The notes under the pieces: model-generated
Databases searched by the model: none
What the model saw: the letters and a program-made list of their open reading frames with translations, nothing else
Told to the model about the DNA's origin: nothing
Translations under genes and position numbers: made by a program
Shown: one piece after another, positions 1-12,159 of the stretch
Numbering within the stretch: the stretch's first letter is position 1
Layout of the letters: the number at the start of each line of letters is the position of its first letter
Assembly: GCA_965153355.1 (NCBI GenBank)
Contig: OZ231127.1
Location: 70,990,001 to 71,054,000 of the forward strand
Direction of reading: 5' to 3'
DNA: 64,000 nt
Source of the DNA: Flaccisagitta enflata
Taxonomy: Eukaryota > Chaetognatha > Sagittoidea > Aphragmophora

Positions 1-20
1 TTATCAATTTACATCCTCAG

Positions 21-1206
21 ATCCAAGCGTATTCCGGTGGTGCACGTGTTCCGTTGCAAATGTAACAATTCTTCGCTGGTGTTCCACAATTTGCCCCCGG
101 CGTTGTTCCCCGAATATCATCAAGTGTTTTCCATGATGAATGGTCGCCCAGATCCCGAGAGCGGCGGCTGTCTTCAATGCTACGCCGCGTTTCAGGGTTA
201 GGAGTTTGGATACAGTTAAACCCCGCTCCAAAGGATTTCAGGGGACAATTTTATTTTTTTATAAACAGAATTTTGTTATTCGGGGAATTATGTTATTGCC
301 AACAAAGAAAACAAAAGAAATTGATTTGAAAGGATTATGAATTTACATCTGTTATAGGGGGAATTCCGTTGGTGGCGGGTCCATTAGAGCGGGGTTCAAC
401 TGTACGTTATTTGCTTTTGATTTTTGATTATTCCTTGTAAGCAGTCAAAGAATGACTCTTATATTCAATTGAACCAGGCTACGAAGTGTCGCGATTTCTA
501 CCCGGTGGTGAAGTCATTATTTGCGATCGCGAAACCAAAGTGGAGAAGAAGGTTCAATGCGGTGGAGTCCTCGTTTGCGCGGGCGCAAGACCCATACTCG
601 ATTTTCTTGACAATGTTAGAATCTTGATTTTCAATCTTGAACGTTAAGCTCCATTTTATTCATTTAATCAAATACGGTTCTTGCAACCAGCTATCTGTAT
701 CAGAAACGTCCACGAGTTATCTGTATCAGAAACGTCCACGAGTTCCACAATTCGTGCATTTACCCCTTGCCTTCATTGGACAGGAGGGTCGTCACTTGGG
801 AGTGAGTGAACGAGACGTCGCCATCGATGCCACCTCCAATCCTGTCGAGATTGACGCGTATTCCTACGAAAGCACAAAGGAGAACAACCTTTTCGCCATG
901 GGTGAGACATTCCCTTCCGATAATTTGTGTGACTTTGAAGTGTCCGTTTTCCTTGACTTTACATTCCGAGCATTTTCAGCTAATTTGGGGATTATCATCA
1001 TTTGTCACTTAACCTATTGACCGTGAAATCATAATCATAAAGCATCGATATCAAATACCTTGGAAACTACTGCAGGTCCTCTGGTGGGTGACAATTTCGT
1101 TCGCTTTTTGCGCGGAGGTGGTTTGGGAATAACCAACGCAATCTGGAACCGGAAACAGAAATCCCAAACGAGACGGATTTCCACCGTGGATGCCATAGAT
1201 GCGTAA
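21..1206 (+). CDS. OSGIN: OSGIN-like oxidative stress-induced growth inhibitor, C-terminal part (5' end outside window)
   Basis: Exons traced at 21-196, 478-614, 730-901 and 1076-1206. Phases agree at every junction and give 204 residues plus TAA. The C-terminus carries the landmark GPLVGDNFVRFLRGG, preceded by NPVEIDAYSYES and LFAMG, and earlier exons read IPVVHVFR and LFPEYHQVFSMM. These blocks are in the order known for OSGIN1/2, flavin monooxygenase-like proteins with a FAD/NAD fold that are linked to oxidative stress and growth control in vertebrates. The N-terminal FAD-binding Rossmann motif is not in the window. The first intron (197-477) holds a small TIR element. The second intron ends in a duplicated 3' splice site; only the downstream acceptor at 729 keeps the frame. 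The family call is firm. Whether it matches OSGIN1 or OSGIN2 is not resolved, and the catalytic role is not visible from this half. Confidence 0.85.
213..402. mobile_element. 190-bp TIR element (MITE), CAGTTGAACCCCGC family, copy 1
   Basis: Starts CAGTTAAACCCCGCTCCAA and ends with the inverted match TTAGAGCGGGGTTCAACTG, flanked on both sides by TA, as expected for Tc1/mariner-type insertion. It lies in an OSGIN intron. Related copies are at 38804 and 49150, of similar length. No coding capacity. Confidence 0.75.
692..743 (+). repeat. OSGIN: 26-bp exact tandem duplication spanning a 3' splice site
   Basis: Two identical 26-bp copies (692-717 and 718-743) each contain the sequence GTATCAG followed by AAACGTCC, so the intron has two equal candidate acceptors (after 703 and after 729). 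The acceptor after 729 joins in frame to the conserved OSGIN reading. The one after 703 would add 26 nt and shift the frame. Confidence 0.85.
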
Positions 1207-2427
1207 ATCTGTCTTCAGACGCCGTCCAGTTAGCACATTTTGGAGCTTCATTTGACGGTGGAAGGAATTATGAAAACAATGCTTCATTATAACGTTTGGG
1301 GACTGGACAATGAACAAAGCAAACTTATTCACTTGACTGCTTCAATGCTACAGGGCGTTGTGTACTTGGTGATAGTGATTTGGACAAAAGACTCTGTGAT
1401 CGTTTTAGTGATAAATTGAGTTGGATATGGTAATTCCATGCATGGTCTGGTTTGTTATTTTGTATCAGAAGATTGGCGATTATTATGAGAACGCGACCTA
1501 CTTAGGTGGCCCCTTTTGTTCCAATGTGATATGTTAGAAAATTTGATATCTGTGAAATACTTGAATGTCGATTTCACGTGCTAGGACTGCTAGCTGTTTT
1601 GGGGAGGGGACCAAGACGGTGTGTCCACTCATTAATGTCGAATGCGTAATTATGAACTTTTGAGGTGCAAATTGACATTTGCTTTGTTTTCTAAATATAC
1701 ATTTGCTTTGTTTTCTAAATAGACCCCAACTCATTTTTCTGTTGCACCATATAATGTATACGGATTAAGCACATCTGTACTCAGATCTGCGGCTAGGGAG
1801 TAGCAGACTCAGGGCATTTCATTATCAACTATCGCTTTTAAGCTTCAAAGCGAGAGGGTAGAACCATCTCAATCTCTTTGCTCCCTTTCATTCCTTTTTT
1901 TGCGGTTTTTCACTTGCATCGTGTACTAAGGAAAACTATCGCTTACGGTGGATGGTAGTGGTTGATAAAGTTCTGTAAAAAATTATGACATTCCGTTAAG
2001 GTGTTACATGGACTTGTTACTCATTGTGTGTGGATGTTATTTACACAGGATGTAAGAATCGGATTTGGATCATGTGCTTAGTTCGTATAGCAAAAAACTA
2101 GGTAGTAAAAATCGTTACATAAAGTCTTTCATTGATTTTTTTTTTTAAGGAAGTGATTTCTTTTTGTGAAATGTTTTGAATCGTGAATGAAGAATCTCTT
2201 TGCTTATTCATATAATGTTTAGATCCCGTTTTTTTTTACCATTTTAAGGCGTCATTAATGAACAATTGAACATGCGGAAAGAGAAATCAGCTTGCGATTA
2301 TTCCTGCAATAAATCTTCAAACGCATCATGAACTTTCTCTTCTGAACCGCAAATCGAAGTTGTAAGTAGACAAGTTGTCGTGCTTAGCTAGGCAAAAAAT
2401 ATTAGCGGCTCTTTCACGCAACTGAAC
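1207..2427. other. Intergenic: OSGIN 3' region and upstream region of Mpv17-like gene A
   Basis: No conserved reading frame seen. AT-rich. A ~23-bp tandem duplication (ACATTTGCTTTGTTTTCTAA repeated) sits near 1676-1722. The region must hold the OSGIN 3' UTR and the promoter of the following gene, but no clear core promoter motif could be assigned. Confidence 0.5.
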
Positions 2428-3102
2428 ATGTTTTTACGATCAAAATTGTCCTTGAGTATGAGTGCCAAGAGCCTGAATGCTATGTGCATCGGCCTTTCAT
2501 CCGGAAGGCAATTATCCTTCTACTCAAAGAGAATCTCAAGTTTCATGAAGTTGAGGAGTAAAACAGTTCGCAATCGAAATTTGCTCATCTCCAACACGCT
2601 CCTTTGTTGCTTCATGAGTGGCTTCGGCGACTTTTGCCTTCAATCGATGCGGAACGCTAAAACAACAACTCCGTCAAATACCTCAAAGCCCGAATACGAT
2701 CGCCAAAGGACGTTTCATCTCACTTTAACCGGCTTCACTGTCGGTCCTTGTTTTCATTACTGGTATCAAACTCTAGACAAGTACCTTCCCGGGAGGTCTC
2801 TTACCACGATTGCCAAAAAAGTTTTGTTGGATCAGATCCTGTTTTCACCCGTTTGTTTAACGTTATTTTTCACCTCTCTCGGCTTTTTAGACTGGTCTTC
2901 TTGGGGTGACATTGGAAAAGAGATATTTTACAAGGGCAGGGTCATTTACACGGCCGAGTGGTGTGTGTGGCCACCAGCTCAAATGCTCAACTTTTATTTC
3001 GTCCCTTTGAAGTTTAGGGTGATGTTCAGCAATTTTATTGCGTTTGGCTTCAGCGTTTTACAATCTCACGTCCGATATTTAAAGACGGACGATTTTGAGT
3101 GA
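2428..3102 (+). CDS. Mpv17/PMP22-family protein, gene A (intronless, MPV17L2-like)
   Basis: Single uninterrupted frame of 224 residues. Family landmarks run in order: a basic, Ser-rich N-terminus (about 1-48) compatible with mitochondrial targeting; NTLLCCFMSGFGD (transmembrane segment 1, ~55-67); R-T-HLTLTGFTVGPCFHYWY (~95-115), with the GP-HYWY signature; LDKYLPGR; KVLLDQILFSP; and the C-terminal EW-VWPPAQMLNFYFVP--FR block (~180-202). Mpv17-family proteins are small four-helix proteins of inner mitochondrial or peroxisomal membranes. MPV17L2 is tied to mitoribosome assembly. The resemblance is closest to the MPV17L2 type, but I cannot separate that from other members. A second Met at residue 11 (2458) is an alternative start. 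The three-exon paralogue 5 kb downstream has the same length, so this copy may be a retrocopy or have lost its introns; no poly-A tail or direct repeats were seen. Confidence 0.85.
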   Translation: MFLRSKLSLSMSAKSLNAMCIGLSSGRQLSFYSKRISSFMKLRSKTVRNRNLLISNTLLCCFMSGFGDFCLQSMRNAKTTTPSNTSKPEYDRQRTFHLTLTGFTVGPCFHYWYQTLDKYLPGRSLTTIAKKVLLDQILFSPVCLTLFFTSLGFLDWSSWGDIGKEIFYKGRVIYTAEWCVWPPAQMLNFYFVPLKFRVMFSNFIAFGFSVLQSHVRYLKTDDFE

Positions 3103-3892
3103 GTGTGCGAGCTCTAAACCAATGTGTACCCAAATACGAGGATAAATGTTTGACTAACGACAGTGTTACAAGCAAATCTCGATTCAATGGATTTCAATTT
3201 ATTGTAGTTAGTGTCAGATTTGAAAGACAATATGTTGAAGGGACAAAGATTTAGTTTTAATTTTCCTTGTTACAGACGGAATATTGTTAGAATCGGGTCC
3301 GTTGAAGCGGGGTCCAGACAGTGATTATAAGAAAACATGGACCTAAGATTACTGTCATTGTCGGAAAAGAAAATTATTAACCTGAGACTTAAATTGTCAC
3401 TACTAAGTTATTCACAAATGGGAAATGGCGAAAGTAGTCTTTTATGTATCCGTAGGGCTTTTAAAAGCAGTGATTGGATTACCTTTCCGAATGACTTACC
3501 GACTGATATGATAGAAAAAAGCTGCCTTGATTTCAATCGTTAAGTCTTTCCTTTGTGGCGACTCATTGTATTTGTTTTATTATTTTGCGGTTTCACTTAT
3601 CTCACTCTCGCTGTCAATCAAAAAACCTTTCTCTTATGCTCACCGGCCTCGATTTTGTCGAATCTGCCAGCCGTCAATCTAGTTAGGGTGCTTTTCTTTG
3701 TGCTGGTTTTCTCGCAGTAAAAGATGCTAAATCCGGTTTTCAAACTAAATGAAAAAAACCTGTTTAAATTTTCAAGTTTTGGTGAGTCGTTATTCATTAT
3801 TGATTGCTTTCATCTTTACTTCTGCGTGTTGGAACTCGGATAACTCTCTCATTTTAGCCAGGACTGTGGATGAGATAGAACCCTCTGTATAA
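3103..3892. other. Intergenic, Mpv17-A 3' region
   Basis: No gene recognised. Near 3290-3325 there is a fragment (CCGTTGAAGCGGGGTCCA) that resembles one end of the CAGTTGAACCCCGC TIR family. A 68-codon open frame at 3337-3543 has no recognisable motif and is not supported as a gene. Confidence 0.4.
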
Positions 3893-3915
3893 CACACACA
3901 CATGTAGCAGCGCTA

Positions 3916-4012
<97 letters not shown>

Positions 4013-4014
4013 AA

Positions 4015-4052
<38 letters not shown>
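3893..4052. repeat. (CA)n microsatellite
   Basis: Almost pure CA dinucleotide from about 3919 to 4052, broken once by CCAAATA near 4011-4017. It abuts the duplicated unit that starts with ACCAGATACACGGCC. Confidence 0.95.
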
Positions 4053-4053
<1 letters not shown>

Positions 4054-4738
4054 AGATACACGGCCGATAAGCAGTCGCTTGCGGGCTGGCGGGAGCTGTC
4101 ATGTGATTTGGCAGAGGCCGTGATGCTCAAAAATGGCTACAGTGCGAACATTGTCAAAAGCAAAAATGTATTAAGTTTTTATTCCTAGATGCTTTATATT
4201 TATGACCTGGAATCATTTTTTTCTTAAAATACAATGTTTGATGTTTTTTGTATAAAAATTTCATGGGACTGGGTTAGATAGTCTGTCCACAGCATCAAAT
4301 TGAAGTAAAAGAGGCATTTCTAAAAGAAGCTCATTTTCAGCTCAAAACCTTCTTCTTTAAACGGGGAAGTTTTTCTTTAATTTGCTCTCATTTGAAGACA
4401 ACTTGATTTATAGATGCCAGATTGGTCTCAAATGGAAGATAATTTGATTATCTTTCATTTGAGACCAATGTAGCATCTGTGGCTGAAGCCATTTTAACAT
4501 CAGAACAATTTGAAAATAAACTGCCTAGATGAAAAAAGTCGGTAAACTAGCTAAAGCTGTAAATATTCATTTTACTTCAAACTGATGTTATGAATAAGCT
4601 ATTCAACTCAGACCCATGAAATTTTGACACAAAAAATGTCAAGCATAGTATTATAAGAGAAAAATTATTCCAGGTCATGAAGATGAAGCATCAAGGAGTA
4701 AAAGCTCAATACTTTTTTGCATTTGACAATGTTCACCC
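4050..4738. repeat. Local duplication unit, copy A, made mostly of a ~590-bp fold-back
   Basis: The unit starts at ACCAGATACACGGCCGATA and ends at ACAATGTTCACCC; the same stretch recurs at 5433-6459. From about 4147 to 4736 it is a long inverted repeat. The left arm opens with GAACATTGTCAAAA and the right arm closes with its inverse, TTTGACAATGTTC. Arms of roughly 290 bp meet near 4445, inside GGTCTCAAATG / CATTTGAGACC. Transcribed, it would fold into a long hairpin. No coding content. Confidence 0.85.
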
Positions 4739-4800
4739 TGTATTACAGCCGATTTTGCGTCATTCAGGTTTTTGCGTTACGGAACTTCCTACCTAGGCAA

Positions 4801-4977
4801 GCGACAAAAAAAAAACAAGGCCGGATACACGGCCACCAGTTGCGGATGGGTGGGCAGGGGCGGAAATGCGCGTTTTCCCACTTTTCGACTCGATCATTAC
4901 TGACCGCCAGATGGACCGACGGACAGACGGACAAAGCCTCTTATAGAGTTGCGTGTCCGCAACTACAAAACCAAACA
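4801..4977 (-). repeat. Hairpin-ended short element, (GTCC)n family
   Basis: On the minus strand it reads GTTGCG-gaca-CGCAAC (hairpin, 4948-4963), then CTCTATAAG, a GTCCGTC-rich stretch, TAATGATCGAGTCGAAAAGT, CCGCAACTGG, and ends at GTGTATCCGGCCTTG. The copy at 22566-22720 matches throughout in the opposite orientation, which defines both ends. Non-coding; class unknown. Confidence 0.75.
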
Positions 4978-5102
4978 ACAAAACAAAAGCAAGCACCCAA
5001 ACAAGCCCAAGACGGACGGTTTGGCAGGGGCAGTACTACGAAACGATAGGACAATAGTATCTCGCTCACACAAGCGAGAACACACTGAAACGAACACATA
5101 CA

Positions 5103-6459
<1,357 letters not shown>

Positions 6460-6966
6460 ACACACGAACAAACAATCAAACGAACAAATTAACGAACAAA
6501 CACTCACGAACAAACACACGCGAACGAACACACGCATACGAACAAACACACACACACACAAACAAACAAACACACACAGACATGAACAAACAAACACACA
6601 CAGACACGAACAAACAAACAAACACACACACACAAACAAACACACAGACACGAACGAACAAACACACACACACACACACAGACACGAACGAACAAACACA
6701 CACACACACACACAGACACAAACAAACGAACAAACACACACACAAACAAACACACACAAAAACAAAAAAACGAACATATGAACACACACACACACACACA
6801 CGAATGAAAAAACGAACACACACACAAACAAACACACACACACAAACGAACAAATGAACACACACACACATGAACGATCAAATGAACACACACACATGAA
6901 CGAACGAACAAACACACACACACACGAACAAACAAACACACACACACATGAACGATCAAACGAACA

Positions 6967-7022
<56 letters not shown>

Positions 7023-7062
7023 AAAACGAACAAAAAAACACACACACACACACAGGAATGAA

Positions 7063-7148
<86 letters not shown>

Positions 7149-7255
7149 AACTAATACACACACACACACACACACACAAACAAACGAATACACACACACA
7201 CACACACACACAAACAAACGAATACACACACACACACACACACACACAACAAACG

Positions 7256-7313
<58 letters not shown>

Positions 7314-7512
7314 AACACACAAACGAACACACACACACACACACAAACAAACACACACACACACAAACGAACACATAAACGAACACACACACACACAAAC
7401 GAACACATAAACGAACACACACACACACAAACGAACACACACACACACACACAAACGAACACACACACACACACAAACGAACACACACACACACAAACGA
7501 ACACACACACAC
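6460..7512. repeat. CA / ACAAACGAAC satellite
   Basis: About 1.05 kb built from CA runs separated by AAACAAAC and AAACGAAC punctuations. It gives long open frames of low-complexity Cys/Val or Thr/His that are not genes. Confidence 0.95.
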
Positions 7513-7736
7513 AGACATATGAACTCACACATACACACACAGACATATGAACTCACACATACACACACAGACATATGAACTCACACATACACACACAGAC
7601 ATATGAACTCACACATACACACACAGACATATGAACTCACACATACACACACAGACATATGAACTCACACATACACACACAGACATATGAACTCACACAT
7701 ACACACACAGACATATGAACTCACACATGAACTCAC
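7513..7736. repeat. 28-bp minisatellite, about 8 units
   Basis: Unit CAGACATATGAACTCACACA plus TACACACA, nearly invariant across the array. The uniformity suggests recent expansion from the neighbouring CA satellite. Confidence 0.95.
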
Positions 7737-8044
7737 AGACGCGGGTGGGCATGAGCTGTATGGGGAACAGCGGGGCAGTATTGTAACTGGGCAAGGTTAA
7801 TTATGTCCAAAAATCACTTTCAGTTGATTTATGGATTTAGCGGCATCCAATATTTCGCGTTACCGAATTTCCTTCCCTCGTAGGGACACATCCTCGTATA
7901 GTCGCTTAGCCAGCGACAAAAAAAGAAACAAACAAAAAAACAAAACCCCCAAAAAAACAACCAAAAAAGCGAAAATGCGTGCAATGTGGCTAAGATCTTA
8001 TATATCACACTTATAGAATCCACTTCTCCATCAGCATATTCATA

Positions 8045-10901
8045 ATGCTGCGATTCTTAAGAACATTCAAACCTGCTGCCATTCGGGTGTATGGAAACTT
8101 GACACTTCGAGGCCGCGTGGTCCTTCGCAGCGTCACGGAAAGCAAACCCGTCGCGCGCTTATTCTCACAACAAAATCTGTTAGGTGCGTTCTTGACTGAA
8201 TAATAGTCGGATGACCTAATTTCTTGTAATGATTCACAATTTAACCTCGCGCAAAACACGCAACTTTGTTTCGCTTGCCCAGTCATTCATTCCCTTGTCA
8301 AAAACAAAAACAGCCGCACTGCTCAGTCCTCACAAACAAGGCAGCCCACATGAATGACCGAACGATTGATGTACCTTGAGACTCTTAAACATGAAAGATT
8401 GTATCATGTCAACATTTGGGTGCTTCACATAGCAAAAGCTGGGAGTATCGCTTCACCTCGCTTGAGTATATAGAAAAGCAAAAATCATAAAGATGATTAT
8501 TTTTATTAATTTTTTTTTTATCTTTTATTTTTGTTCCGGCTTTTAAATTCCTTCAGATTTCAGTAAAATCTTGTGCAGTTTTGTTATTTAAAGGATAATT
8601 TCTTATATTAGAAAATTATGTTTTTTTAAAAAATACATTGAAATTTTAGAACAAAGTATAAGTCGTGGTGCAGAACAGCGCCAAATTTGACAAATCGTTC
8701 TGTACTGTGATAGAATACGCCGCCATGCAGCGGAAATGTGGCAAAAAACTAAAGTGTTATGCATGCTTTATACTCCCTAAATTAATTAAAAACCGGTTAA
8801 CTGACCAATGGTATTGATCTCGTATCGGTAAAGTCGCAGCATACTCAGTGAAACAACAGAATTCTTGGAAAAAAATTGCACGGAAAACTTTAGATGTTGC
8901 CACGTAAAAAACCGAATCTGTCTCTGAATGCAAAATTTTGCATTTCTAAACACATGGCCTGTTTCTTAAAAGTGTTTAGACTGATGCCATGTTTTTCAAA
9001 ATGCAAAATTTTGAATTCAGAGACAGAGTTGGTTTTTTATGCGAGACATGTCAATGCACAAGAATCAATTTTTGTTAAAAATCCATCAATTTCTCATGCT
9101 TTTTTCTCACATTTCCTAAGCATATGGTACAGAAAAACATTTTTCTATGCAAAAAATTGATGATTACCAACCACAAATCCTTTATCTACATAAAAATTCT
9201 TTGAATAGATAAGATAAAAAATATCATATAAATCGTTTTGACTTGTCAAATTGCGTACTCGTTTGCACTGTGACATAAAAATACTTAGTCGCTTTTTTTA
9301 AAAGCACATTAATAATTCTTTGAAGAAAAAATTTATAATAGCTAATTCAAAGAACGTCAGCATATTGATTTACCCTACTGGATTATGCAAAATAGGTCCT
9401 CAAAAATAATTTGTAAAAAAATAAACATAAATATTTTTTGGGTAAAAAAAGTGAGAAGAAGTAAACGACTTTTGCTATATGAATCACCCATGGTCAACAT
9501 TCATACACTAGTCAATTGATATTCTCGTTCTCGCTCACTCAGTTACCAACACGGTGTTATGCAGCGTGTTCAGCGGCGTTGGTGACGTGGTTTTACAATC
9601 CATTCAAAGATCTCGGCAAAAACAATCGACTTATGACGGGAAACGGACTTGGCACTTGACGCTGACGGGAGTCACCGTCGGTCCCATCTGTCATTATTGG
9701 TACATTTTCATGGACAAATATTTGCCGGGAAAATCGATGAGTGCTATAATCAAAAAAGTGTTTGCGGATCAGATTCTCTTCTCGCCCATCATGTGGGTCG
9801 CGTTCTTCCTCACCATGGGTTTTCTCCAAGATTCATCGTGGAAGAAAATTGGCAGGGAAATGTACCACAAAGGTGTGTGAACTTAAGCGAACCTATCGAG
9901 TGTGTTTTTGTGCAAAATTTCTTTTGACCTAGCCGCCAAGTTCAGATGTCCATCGCTACCTTAGTCGCATGCGGATGGGCAGGAACAGTGAGCCCTAATA
10001 AAATTTTCTGACAAACCCAATATTAGTAGTGGCGCTTAGTCGAGTTTTCTTAATTATCAATTCTCTCACAGTGGGCCTTAATTGGATATGAATTTAAAAA
10101 AAATCCTCGATGGTAGTGACGTGTATAAGTAGGTACAATTCATTGTGGAGAATTGATGTTGACCCTTAAAAAAAAATTTCCCTTGAAATTTTTTATAAAA
10201 TTCATTAAATATTATCAATTTTCCCTTATATTTACATATAGATTTGAAGGATGTATCTATTTTAAAACTCTGATTCAAGATTCATATTCCTAGTAAAATT
10301 TCCAATCATTTGATAGGTCACACTATATAGTTTCATGAAAAAATAAGATTTTTATGTTTTAAGCCACCATTATTTTATTTGTAACGGTAGTATAGAAATT
10401 GAAAATTTTGTTTATTGATAAAACTATACAGTGCGACCTATCAAATGATTGGAAATATTATCAGGAAAATGAATCTTAAAATCAGAAATTCAATACACAT
10501 AAATCCTAAAGTTTTATATCAAATATTTGAAAAATTTAAAACGTTTTAGTCATTTTTGCAAAAATTTTCAAGGGAAATTTTTTTTTAAGGGTCAACATTT
10601 ATTCTCCACTAAAAATTGTACCAACTTACACAAGTCACTACCATCGAGGATTTTTTTGAACTCATATCCAATTAAGGCCCATTGTGCTCTCTCAGGTTCT
10701 GAACTGTACTTGGCCGAATGGTTGATCTGGCCTCCTGCTTCAGCCATCAACTTCTATTACGTGCCTCTTCGATTCCGGATGTTATTTGATGGCAGCGTCT
10801 CTTTCCTCTTCGACGTCCTTCAATCCCACGTGGTTTTCTCCGAGTTACCACCAGAGGAAGGGGAAGAGGAGGAAGTGAGAGTAACGGAAATGACAAGCTG
10901 A
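8045..10901 (+). CDS. Mpv17/PMP22-family protein, gene B (three exons, MPV17L2-like)
   Basis: Exons 8045-8183, 9543-9872 and 10696-10901 join in phase 1 at both introns (GT-AG) to give 224 residues. Exon 1 encodes an Arg-rich leader (MLRFLRTFKPAAIR...) with no acidic residue until about residue 33, a good mitochondrial presequence. Exon 2 holds NTVLCSVFSGVGD, HLTLTGVTVGPICHYWY, MDKYLPGKS and VFADQILFSP. Exon 3 holds LAEWLIWPPASAINFYYVPL and LQSHVVF, then a Glu-rich tail (EEGEEEE). Motif order and length match gene A, so the two form a tandem paralogue pair of inner-membrane proteins. Exon 1 lacks a family motif; it is supported by phase, by its alignment to gene A (QNLLVTNTVLC versus RNLLISNTLLC) and by its presequence character. 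Intron 2 carries a large fold-back element. Confidence 0.85.
8900..9047. repeat. Inverted repeat in Mpv17-B intron 1
   Basis: AAAAAACCGAATCTGTCTCT at the left is mirrored by AGAGACAGAGTTGGTTTTTT at the right, with arms of ~55 bp that include GCAAAATTTTGCATT. A small fold-back; flanking duplications not established. Confidence 0.65.
10067..10686. mobile_element. ~620-bp fold-back element in Mpv17-B intron 2
   Basis: The left end CACAGTGGGCCTTAATTGG and right end CCAATTAAGGCCCATTGTG are inverted, and the match continues inward through AAAAATCCTCGATGGTAGTGA and TTGACCCTTAAAAAAAAATT toward the centre (arms of ~300 bp, moderately diverged). It occupies most of the 823-bp intron, ending 9 bp before the acceptor AG. 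CTCT on both sides may be a target duplication. Confidence 0.8.
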
Positions 10902-11576
10902 CAATCTAAATTAGGAGGAGGAAGAGGAAGTGAAGTCAATTTGGCGTAATGTCATGCCATTACGCTCGAGCATCATCGCTTAAGTCTCATATCAATCCGA
11001 GGGCAAACTATACTGTAGGAATTGGTGATTTTGCATCGATATTGCACACCTGTCTACCACCACCAGTCGTTAGCAAATTGTTATTCTTGTTGTCTTCCTG
11101 TTGTTGGACATTCATCCAGGCCTCGTTGCTATTACATTAATAGCATGCAGGTATCCCTCCCGCTAATTGGGGAAAAAAATTACAAATATAATTTCAGTTG
11201 TGTAAAACTTCCATTGATACTTAGAATTGTAGATGGCTAGTTTGTTGTGTTTGAGAGATTGGAGTATTATATCGAATGTTGGAGCAATGACAATTTGTAA
11301 ATTTCTGTTAAATGACCAATAATCATTGACCAACTATTTGGTAATTTGTATAACACTAATAAGTCAACAATAATGGTTTGTCCGTTGATCGTTCGGGGGA
11401 AAAAATTGCAACTGATTTAATCAAAAATCATAGGAGAAGTACGATTTTCAATTGTTTGTATCAAATTATTTAGATATGTAGCATTCCTGGCCCATTAAAA
11501 ACATGTCACATGCTCTAACTTGGTTTTCATGAATTCGTTACATAAGCAACATGGTTTGGTAAGATCATAAGGGTTA
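10902..11576. other. Intergenic, Mpv17-B 3' region
   Basis: No gene or strong repeat recognised. AT-rich unique sequence. Confidence 0.5.
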
Positions 11577-12015
11577 CAGTACGATGGGAGCAATAAGAGC
11601 AGTAGAAAGAGGGCCCTCTATATTCTTACTGTTTAAAGGAAGAACCTAAAGCTTTGGTTTTTCTGAAAGCTGATGGTCCAAGGTATTGAGTGAACACAAA
11701 ATTCCAAACCGAGTGATTCATAACAAAAGCGCCAATTGATAACTTTAAATTGCATGTGGCGCGATAGCTCTGTTGATAGAGTGATGATCTTGAAAAAGTT
11801 AATTTCTCTCTCTTCAGTGTCACAGGTTCAAATCCTGAATGGTGCTGCACTTTTTTTCTTTTTGGTCAACAATTAGAGCTAGAGGAATAAAACTATATTC
11901 ACTCAAAGCTCTTGCTCATCAGCTTTCAGAAAAACCATAATTGAAGCTACTTCATTAGAATAGTGAAGCAGGAAATGACCCTCCATATGAGGTTCTCATT
12001 GCTCCTATGGTACTG
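11577..12015. mobile_element. 439-bp TA-flanked MITE, CAGTACGATGGGAGC family, with tRNA-like core
   Basis: Left end CAGTACGATGGGAGCAAT, right end ATTGCTCCTATGGTACTG, both flanked by TA (11575-11576, 12016-12017). A second inverted block inside (TTGGTTTTTCTGAAAGCTGA against TCAGCTTTCAGAAAAACCAT) extends the arms to ~120 bp. The loop contains a tRNA-like sequence (11756-11850). The copy at 44279-44822 shares the termini but not this loop. Confidence 0.8.
11756..11850 (+). other. tRNA-like sequence (tRNA-derived, probably not a functional tRNA)
   Basis: Contains a pol III A-box-like stretch TAGCTCTGTTGATAGAG and a B-box GGTTCAAATCC within a T arm (CAGG-TTCAAAT-CCTG), and is followed immediately by a T run that could terminate pol III. 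The outer stem (GTGGCGC with GCTGCAC) pairs at only five of seven positions. The anticodon region is too long (a pyrimidine-rich insertion) for me to assign an anticodon. It could be a decayed tRNA, a tRNA with an intron, or the head of a tRNA-derived SINE. Confidence 0.5.
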
Positions 12016-12159
12016 TACAAGAAGCCAGGCTGCCGATAGATCACAGTCATTGTCAGAGAGATCGCTAAGGGTTTGGGTTGCGTATATCCGTGATATAGCC
12101 GAGCTCAGTGAAGATGGATACGCGGCTGGGGCAGGGGTAGTGATGAACACAGGGCTATA

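Noticed and set aside
4-231. 75-codon minus-strand frame at the left edge
   Set aside because: Antisense to the OSGIN exon at 21-196, which is supported by family motifs and splice phase.
8011-8286. 91-codon minus-strand frame
   Set aside because: Shadow of Mpv17-like gene B exon 1; the plus strand gives a presequence and the correct splice phase.
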